Shown: one piece after another, positions 55,701 to 64,000 of the stretch
Numbering within the stretch: the first letter of the stretch is position 1
Layout: each line of letters starts with the position of its first letter
Source of the DNA: Hermatobates lingyangjiaoensis
Taxonomy: Eukaryota > Arthropoda > Insecta > Hemiptera > Hermatobatidae
Assembly: GCA_026182355.1 (NCBI GenBank)
Contig: JAPFBL010000104.1
Span: forward strand, 248,001 to 312,000
DNA: 64,000 nucleotides
Reading direction: 5' to 3'
The notes under the pieces: generated by a model
Told to the model about the DNA's origin: nothing
Databases searched by the model: none
Seen by the model: the letters and a program-made list of their open reading frames with translations, nothing else
Program-made: the position numbers and the translations under genes

Positions 55701-58174
55701 TATCTACTTACTACAGTAAATATACCCGAATATTTTTAGCTATATACCCCTGTATGAATGCGTAGTTGGCCGAACAAGCTTGAAGTCCCATAACTTTGCT
55801 TCTAGGTTGAATTCCCAATCCATTAAAATCTAAGATTTTAAGTTAGACATACACACACCTTCTGTCAATGTTTCAGCTTGCTACAGCTTATGGTGGCTGA
55901 GTTTGCTCGTCACATATTTTTTGAACAAACAAACAGACAGAAATATTTCTAAGAGTGGATTCGATTCTCTAATTTATAAAACGTAAAGATAACATGAAAT
56001 TAGTCAGTTCTGGGCAATGTTCAGACAAAATCATTCTTTTATTTACTCGTATATAGATGCTATATTAATTAATATCATTAATTGTTTGCTTATTATTTTT
56101 AGTTTTCAGTTTTTAGTTTTGAAATTCCCATTTTTAATTTAATTAATATTTTTAAATCAATTAATTTTAATGTTCTGGCAAAAAACTTCATTTTTTTCCA
56201 ATTTAGAAGTTTCCTACTTTTATAAATTTTCTATAATGTTATTATAAAAGGGGACTTTTTTATTTTTAAAATCATATATCTATCTCACTGAAAAAATTAG
56301 TAGTTCATCTAACATATTAAGCTATATTTAAAATATAAAGTCACATGGAAATTACTTTTCAGATGTTCATACTGGAATATAAAGGAAATAAAAATTTATA
56401 TACATGTTGATTTCAGTGTAGAAACAGTTCTACTTAGATTGGGGATATCAGAGCAAAAGAATTGAAGTGTGGAAAATACGTTACAAATTAATACTCTCTC
56501 TCACCAGTGGTGCGTTTAGCAGAGACGTATGTATTCAATTAAACGTTTACGCTTCCCTTGAAATATTAAATGTCTATTAGTAGTCAGAAATAATTGTTTC
56601 ACTGTTAGGCTCAATATTAACAGATTACTGCATTAGACATTCAAATTTGAAATAATCAATTCTCTAAAGCATGTGATTATACCAGTCTTTTGTTTTTGAT
56701 GATGTTCTACGCTCAAGTATCTGACGCATTTTATCAACTGAAAACAATTTAGAAGGCGGTCAAGCCACATTGTCAGGTTTATGATGAACTGGACATCCTA
56801 TATGTTATCTGAATGTTGGGATATGTTAATGAGCAGTTGATGTAGTACAAGACTGAAATCGGCAGCTTTGTGTCCTCTTCAAGGGACACACAAAGTTCTA
56901 ACAAACAAAAATCTAGTGCCAAGTCAAAGGGTTCAACTTGAAACATGTTCTTACTGCATATACACTAGCAATTCACCACTCATGACTTCAGAAAAACAGC
57001 AAATGGTATACCCTCTAAAGTTAGAAATACCTTCTTCACAAAAATAAAAGTTCATTATTTATAATAACGAATCTTCTGAAGTTAGAGATGCTAATCATAT
57101 AAACACATGGTCCAGTCTAATTGGAACTGTTTCATTTATGCATGATGCATGTGCGTTGCTTAATGATGCCATTCATGACAGCTATACAACAGCAAGCATC
57201 ATTAGCACTATTTTTGATCATTGTAACGTGCTATACTCATACTATGTCCGCTAACGTGCTATACTCATACTGTGTACACTAATAATGATCAAAACATTTT
57301 TTGTTGGTCTATATTTCAAAAACTGTAAACATTTTAAGATATGTAATTGCAAAATACTAATAGAAAATATTCTTATTACAAATAATTGAAAACTTAATGG
57401 GTTTAATGGAAATCTTAAAAATCAATATTTGATTAAATATTTTTTTCTCGAACTTTATACGAGCCTTCAACATTCTCTAACTTTCTAATTATTTTTTTTT
57501 CTTGAAAAATTTAGAAATGTAGGGTATTTAGTTATAATGAGGAATAATTATGTTTTCTGAATTTACCCTTATAACTGTACAATCATGGACTTTTATCATT
57601 AAAATGAATGGTACTTGTATTAATAACTAAACATGTTCATTCGTTCTCTACTTTAGTTCGTAAGTTAATGTAGACCCAAAATAACCGTAATCACTACTAG
57701 GAAATTATATTCACTGATAAAAAAATACTCATGCCACCAGAAAACATTTATGTTGAAGGTAATAATATAATAGTCATTATATTTAATTGAGAATAATGTT
57801 TTATAACATTATACATTTTTTTATTATATAAAATATTATATTACATAACGTTTATGTTTTTGGAAATATCTACTAGCTGAAATGAATCAGAATATTCCTA
57901 AATCTCCTGTATCGTACCTGACAACGAAAATATTCTGCATAGTATCTGCGCCAAGTACCTGAAGACTGAAAATAACTCTAAATATCCTGTCCTGTACCTG
58001 AGAATGTTTCTCATTGTCTTCTTTAAAAACATATCGGTAATTACATTATAACGATATTTTTATAATATTATAATGATGACTGCTTGAACACTGTTTACTT
58101 TAGATAAATAAGTTTTATAACTAAATAATATAATCAGCAATGATTATATTACTGATAATGTGAACAGTGAAAGG
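55701..58174. other. No recognisable feature
   Basis: AT-rich. A short direct repeat (AACGTGCTATACTCATACT) occurs at 57226 and 57254; a 10-bp inverted pair around TTGTGTCCTCTTCAAGGGAC lies near 56880. Confidence 0.55.
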
Positions 58175-58228
58175 TTATTGGAGAGTGTCCAGAGATGAAC
58201 GCACAAACCATTGAGCTACCCTGTCTCC
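58175..58228 (-). mobile_element. tRNA-like SINE head fragment
   Basis: The minus strand reads GAGACAGGGTAGCTCAATGG, then TTTGTGCGTTCATCTC, containing a good A box (GTAGCTCAATGG). The B box is missing. Confidence 0.5.
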
Positions 58229-60270
58229 ACTTTTAAAACAAAATAAATAGTATAAAATACCATTTTCTTTATTCCTAAAAATTCTCTTTCTTTACTAAGT
58301 AAATGTATATTTTTGTAGTAATACATACATAATAACCGAATAAGTATTTCCTGTGCTTGAGTGTTTCCACATTATTGCTTATAAAAATAATTGCTTCAGA
58401 ACTAAACTATTTCTCCAATGATTCAAACAGTCGTTTTAAATGGATTAAGTTAAAGTATGAGTATGTTGAGGCAACTCTAGCTCTAACGTTTTACGATAAT
58501 AGTAATATTAATTCTTGTGAATTTATATCAAACAAAGTGCATTTTCTTTTTTAAGTGAGACCCAGCACTTCTGCAGGAGACTGCGCATTTTCAAATTTCA
58601 AGAAATTTCATGCTACCAGGGTAGTAACGTAGTTTCTGGGTAATAACTCCAGAAACGTTTGGTATTGTACATTTACTGAGAAGGACCGAAAAAAATATGA
58701 TTTGCTATGACAGTAAATACATTTCAAACTCGGATGAAGTTGGGTTGTGAATTTGGTATGTTAAAAGGAGGGTGTTGTATTAGGGTGATTTATGGGGCTT
58801 GAGAACAGGTTTAGTGATAGGGTCTCAGTTACACGGCCAGATGACCCTCTGACCTTGGCGAGAAACTAGTGGAAATAGAAAGGGAAAAAGCCAACTGTTA
58901 GCCGACCAGAAAGAGTGAAACAGAGGCAGAAAAACCCTCACTTCTCTGACCATTCAATTCCATTTAGGGCCGAACCACTGGCCGAAGTCCCTATGCAAAA
59001 TTGATCTACACCGCGAGCCTCCCCAAACTATCAGCTCCCATGTTTTATGCATTGAACTTTTCCTACGCGCTATGCCCTGTTTTTAAAAGTCTCCTAGATT
59101 CCACTGCCAGCTACAAAAAAGCAATTTCCGAACTCCCAGGGTATATCTGTAGCATCTTTTCTCTTTAGCTGCTACCCTTTCGACCCCTAAATAAATTCAA
59201 CTAACCCCGCTACCACCCTCCTCTTCCCAAATATATATCCCAACACCGACTTCTTTATCCCTTCTCTTCCAAACTAAATGAATTTTACCTTCAACATAGC
59301 ACCATATTTTCTCAAATATAACTCCCAATTTCTTCTAATCTTAAAACAATTACCTCACAATTTTCATTTCATTACACATAGACTAACACATAGGATATAT
59401 TTTTTTAAATAAACTATACTAATTGGAAAAGAGAATTTCATCGTTATTAGTTAGCCAGAAATTATAATTTTACGTCTTGATTATGATATCAATTTATTTA
59501 TAAAAGACGATATGTTGCGAAATATTATTCGTTCACAGTACATCTGTATTTAACAGATGAAATACTATAAACATTAGTAAAAGTTTATTTAAATTGGACT
59601 TAATATTAAAGGCTAGATATCTAACCCATTTCAGAATTACTTACAGTAAATTACAACTAGATTAATTACGTACAAATAAAATAAATACAAAATTACGTAC
59701 GTATACAATAGAAATAAAATATTGCTTCAATGTATGTATGCCCGCTATAAAGTATATACACTATTCATTTAATGTTCATTTATTTACTATTCACTTAATT
59801 TTTTTGTACTATTCATTTAATTTAATGTATTTATGCATTTAAGATAAATAACAGAATACCTCTGTCTTGTTCGTCAGTTTCACTTCCTTATCTTCTTCAT
59901 TTTAGCCCTCTTACTTTTTATGAATGATTAATTTTTGCCTTCCAGTTCTAGTTTATTTAATTTTTTACCTGTTCTCAGTTAGGTTAGAGTATGTTTTCCT
60001 ATGATATACATTTTTTCGACTTCTTTTAGTATTTTTTATCTCTGATATAAATATCGCAATATTATAGACTATAATACTAACCTATATAATTCTCAATGGT
60101 ATATAATTTTCTTTCATCATATTACTTTTCCTCCATTTACTTTGGGTTTTTTTTTTATTTAAGTTGTTTTGTTCTGTCTGTTCCTATCTCTTTCCCTCCA
60201 CAAGAGCTTAGTTGTCTTTCTATAGGTAGAGCAGACTCGGTTTAATATAAGACATCTTTTTGTTAGCTAG
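58229..60270. other. No recognisable feature; less AT-rich at 58780-59170
   Basis: The block around CACGGCCAGATGACCCTCTG to GCCTCCCCAAACTATCAGC is GC-richer than its flanks and may be an old insertion. No coding or SINE signature was found. Confidence 0.45.
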
Positions 60271-60408
60271 TGTTCCCATATTTATGGGAGACATTTTGCG
60301 TATGGGGCTAGACACACTTGAACACTCATCCTTATCTCTACCAGGTCTGGATGATCTGGTTTGGCACATTGAACTGAATGACGCAACTGTACATGGTGTC
60401 ACAAGCAG
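60271..60408 (+). other. Candidate exon, unrecognised (weak resemblance to Grp7-allergen/JHBP-type lipid-binding proteins)
   Basis: An open stretch of 138 nt is bounded by TAG before 60271 and AG/GT at 60408/60409, giving a symmetric phase 2-2 exon of 46 codons. It reads MGDILRMGLDTLE, then LPGLDDLVWHIEL and ATVHGVTSR. Its codon content is less AT-rich than its surroundings and it lacks low-complexity sequence. The pattern of a helix, LDTLE/LPGL and a hydrophobic HG-containing strand loosely recalls the start of arthropod group-7 allergen/JHBP-like domains, but no diagnostic residue decides this. The frame stays open to 60493 without splicing. It may be a chance ORF. Confidence 0.22.
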
Positions 60409-60863
60409 GTCGACGTTCTTTCATTGTTTACTACAAAATTTACCGACGATAGTAAAAAAATTCCCTTTCTATGATCAGTTCGATCATAGATAATTTTCAA
60501 CTATGGCATATACTTCAACAAGTTATGTCACTTTATAACTTTATCCAAAAAATTTCAGTGATATAGATTTCTTTAACAGATAAAATAATGAAATAGAATT
60601 CACATCTTTGTTTTAGCTGCATTTCATTTGGAATTAGGAGGAAAACTTAAAAAAAATAAATCAACCCAACCTTTACGCACCCTTATAAAGATTTAATGCC
60701 TTTAAGACTTCAGAGGAGGTTACAGTGTGACTGGTCCATTAATAGAATTGTCACCCATTACCCATGACGGGCCGAATATGGCGGTACTCATGCACGTGAC
60801 TTCCTTTACTTGTCCCACGCGCTGATCGCAACCAATGATGCTTAACTTGCTTGATTTAATGAA

Positions 60864-60950
60864 ACCAACAACCGTAGTCATGGAGAATGCAAGATCTGTT
60901 ATTAGATTACCGAAGTTAAGCAGTATTAGGTATGGTTTCTACCCAGATTA
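60864..60950 (+). pseudogene. 5S rRNA-derived sequence
   Basis: CCAACAACCGTAGTCATGGA, then AGATTACCGAAGTTAAGCAG and TATTAGGTATGGTTTCTACC, match 5S rRNA through the box A region (CCGAAGTTAAGCA is exact). The 3' third is missing. Confidence 0.7.
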
Positions 60951-61910
60951 TTTCCATTAGCACTCCTAGAATGAGGCAAGCCATTTAAAAGGATGGAAAA
61001 TTATAAAATTAGCCATAATCTCGCTTTAAGGTAAAACCTTATATGTGGCATTAGATAAGAAAATTTATTTTAGTTATTTTTACTAAAGCACCATTTTAAG
61101 ATAATTTCTTGAATTACAAGGGCCTACTATTTAATATCTGAACACAATATGGGAATATTTTTTTAAATGGCTAAGAGGTCATCCTTACAGGCAGCATCTG
61201 AAGATGACATCTGGTCTCCTGTACTTTTTATACAGATGATACCCGTAATAGTAGCCATATAAAAGTGTATAAGCAGTTATTTCAATAGCATTGAAATGAG
61301 TTAGGGTGATATCGGATATGCTGCCAGAAATCACTAATCAATTTAGTCAAACATGTGTTCAATATAACAGTTGAAAATGAAGGCAATGGTTACTCGTTAA
61401 AAATTCATAACTAGATACTGCCAGATAGTAGGGGAAGACTGGCCCAATTGTAATTCAGTTGGACATGACTTGGACGAAAGGCGACAGGTGGCGCCGCGTG
61501 CTCGAGCACACGTGTGCCGTCACGTGACCACCCACGCAGTCGTCGTAAATTACAATTATTCCTTATATGGTCCAGCCTCCCTGGTGTCAAGAGTCTAAAC
61601 TAACAGCCTTCACTTCGCACAATGTTTATTACACAAGCTTTTTTAAATTAAATTTTAATATTCCATATTCCGCCTAAACAGCCAATCAAATGTTACTTGT
61701 TAATGTTAGTAGTTATTTTAAACAATCAAACTAAACATGTTCTGTGAATAATTTCAAGATTCTTTAGGAAGTGCAGGGTTTTAATTTTAATTTTAAAACA
61801 TTATTTCAAGATCTAAAGCCATCCATCACATTATCGGTAATATACATCATAACAATTTATTTTGCTCTAGTTCTAAAGAAAATGAAGGAGTCAACATCCC
61901 TTACAGTGTG

Positions 61911-62105
61911 GGAGCGAGGGTAGCCGATAGGCTTGTGTACTCGCCTTAGACTTGTCGACCCATTCATACTCTAGTCCTCGATTCCTTCACACGAGAGTTG
62001 AACACATCTTCCCGCAGAGAGGACATTAAACTGTGGGGTACCAGTTAAAGTAAGAGCTGGTCACTTGAGCTGGTGATAATTTAGGACTCCCAATGTAGAA
62101 TCAAC
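61911..62105 (+). mobile_element. tRNA-derived SINE
   Basis: Head GAGCGAGGGTAGCCGATAGG and CTTGTGTACTCGCC is A-box-like; ATACTCTAGTCCTCGATTCC is a degraded B-box region. The body has CAGTTAAAGTAAGAGCTGG and the tail is TTTAGGACTCCCAATGTAGA. Confidence 0.72.
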
Positions 62106-63654
62106 CTACACCATATTGTGGACGGACCATTAATAAAATTGGAGCAAAATAATAAATTAATCACACTTTCTATTTCTAAAATAGAACTAAATGAAGCCTG
62201 TAGTTGTGGGCATTGTAAACAAAAGCATTGCTCATAATATAGATTATAGAACTGAGAAAGTTCATTAGTTATACAATCAATCGCTAAATGAAATTTACTC
62301 ATTATTGGAAGTTATACAAAAAGTGTTCACATTTTATTATTAAAATGTAGTCTGATTATTGAAACAACGAGTTTATAAATAGAGCTTTGCTGTTCTTCAT
62401 GATTGTCCACTTATAGTGAGAAATCAGAATTAATAATGCAGATCCGGCTGACTGGTAGGCGCAACATTTTGAGAGTGCTCAAAATTTTATATAAAAGGAC
62501 TAATAACTTTTCTATCTTTATTTCTATTACAAATTTGAAATTACTGAAATGCAATACATTTGTATTCAATGGAGTAATAAAGAATTTAACGTTAGGGGTA
62601 TTTTTTCCAGAGATCTAAAACCAAAAGAATTTGGGCTGCAGAATAAATATAAAAGAAAAGAAAAATACGAATCCGTTATGATTAGATGGAGGATCAGTGG
62701 ACTGTTTGTTTGAAACAAGCACGGTTATGGGTTTTGAATTGACTGCTGATTGCAGGGGTGGCAGGTACGGCTCATTTGTTAATGGCAGCCCAAGGGTAAG
62801 TTACACTAACTTTATTTATTTATCGGGATCCCTCAATTTCCCCTTACTCAGACTTATTAGAATTTCATAATAATTGAACTATTTATCGTATTTTTTTTTA
62901 CTTTTGTCGAAATAATTACAAGAACGAAAAATTTGAATATATTTTTTGATTGATAATTATAATAAGAGCAAACAAATATGACGAATAAGAAAAAAATCTA
63001 CTCATTACATTTATTAATATACACAAAAACTTATTTTATCGGGTTGAAAGGAATAACAGTAAAAAACAATAACTTCAGTAATTATAAAAGAACAAAACAT
63101 TATAATGAAGACAGCATATGAAATAGTTCACTCCAGTTAGTCTATTCGCCATATCTTCTAAAAATGTTATTGGTGATTTCTCAGGATAAGAAAAATTATT
63201 ATTTTTTAATAGAAAAAATAATCTATAGGATCAGAATTACAAGAAACAGGGTTTGGAATAATTTATTATGAGATTTGTCTATCTGGTGGTATCTTGAGAC
63301 TGGAAGGTCTAAATCATTTCTGTGAATTTGTGGAAAGCACTTATATTGAAAAAGCTCTATCCGCTGGCAAATAGGACTGGGTATAGTGTATGCACTGTGT
63401 TGCACAATGTCACAAGTAAAATATGCGCGGTATACCTAATAAAGTATACTTTTGTTAGTATGTAGTTTATTTTAAATGTTGATTATGTAAGAAGTAAAAA
63501 TGTAGGGGCTGTACAGTTGTGGTGTTTTCATTTGAATATGGAAAGCCCATTTAAAACTTCGGAATACGACTTAAGAAGACTGGAACTTTCGACTCACGAG
63601 AGAATAAATACTGGGCAAAGATTAGCCTTTTGTTATAACTCACAATAAATATTC

Positions 63655-63850
63655 TACATTAGGAATGCTATATTTTGTTTAACTCAAGAGTATTTGGATT
63701 ACGGACCTTTAACGATTTTCTTTACATCGTACAGACTCGAGACCGACGACTGTAAGTCCTCTACTTGGTGTAGCCTGAAGGCCGAGGCATATGACAATAA
63801 ATCAAGCAAGACTATAAGTCTTCTACGAGGGACAACGTGCTCAATAATTA
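63655..63850 (-). mobile_element. tRNA-derived SINE, strongly diverged
   Basis: Tail complement TATTCTACATTAGGAATGCT and body TTTACATCGTACAGACTCGA align with the SINE at 38 kb. The head was not found. Confidence 0.5.
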
Positions 63851-64000
63851 TCTATTGAATGGAGCAATAAAATATTCATAGACGGATAAGATAAACTCGG
63901 TAAGAGAAATAACATTCAGTCATCTCCTAGTTTTCACTCAATGAAGATGGTTTTATTACAAAAACTCTGGAGTGATTTGGAAAGAACATAGTATAAGACA

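Overview
This is a eukaryotic, metazoan intergenic or intronic window, very AT-rich, with no operons, no bacterial gene structure and almost no host coding sequence. The one convincing host feature is a single Ig-domain exon on the minus strand (33490-33664) with clean splice sites. Its sequence is of the lachesin/neurotrimin/DIP kind of neural cell-adhesion protein found in arthropods. With the high AT content, many (TA)n tracts and abundant Penelope-like elements, I favour an arthropod (possibly a chelicerate) with large introns. The species-level placement is a guess.

Most recognisable DNA is mobile-element debris. (1) Penelope-like elements (PLEs) of several lineages: a 5'-truncated reverse transcriptase plus GIY-YIG copy at 29362-30482, GIY-YIG endonuclease remnants at 19923-20417, 21750-22028, 36510-36726 and 43565-44071, and N-terminal ORF pieces inside long inverted repeats at 19.5-21.6 kb. 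(2) A family of about 1.6-2.0 kb non-coding elements, here called X, with six near-complete and several partial copies (12105-13732, 23756-25778, 33999-35645, 46265-47882, 48133-49761, 54045-55700). They carry a 3'-terminal hairpin, a sub-terminal inverted repeat and an internal CCCA/CA microsatellite, most like non-autonomous Helentron/Helitron-like elements. (3) Fragments of one Jockey-like non-LTR retrotransposon (22805-23735, 5040-5455, 32652-33092). (4) tRNA-derived SINEs with a shared 3' tail, and two 5S-rRNA-derived sequences. (5) Minisatellites and microsatellites.

The most interesting signal is a recurrent RNA-like motif in the PLE inverted repeats. At least seven unrelated repeat families each carry: a short stem I strand, a CUGANGA-like box, one or two spacer bases, a GC-rich stem II hairpin, GAA, a 4-6 base palindrome (AGATCT, AATT, AGCT, ACATGT, ACCGGT, ATAT, ACGT), one H base, then (in the best copies) the complement of stem I. 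This is the layout of the minimal hammerhead ribozymes reported from PLE terminal repeats. The palindrome replaces a closed stem III and would make the ribozyme dimeric. The copies nearly always occur as head-to-head inverted pairs that abut (TA)n tracts.

Layout: 1-5 kb mostly unrecognised, with one fold-back and a 114-bp minisatellite; 5-9 kb retroposon scraps, a PLE fold-back, a SINE and a 5S-like piece; 12-15 kb X copies; 17-18 kb X and SINE pieces; 19.1-22.5 kb dense PLE cluster; 22.8-25.8 kb Jockey-like plus X; 27.4-32.4 kb second PLE cluster; 33.5 kb Ig exon; 34-35.6 kb X; 40.7-42.8 kb local repeats; 43.4-44.6 kb PLE inverted dimer; 46-49.8 kb two opposed X copies forming a large palindrome; 51.5 kb PLE fold-back; 52.7-53.2 kb decayed minisatellite; 54-55.7 kb X; 55.7-64 kb mostly unrecognised with SINE and 5S traces and one weak exon candidate.
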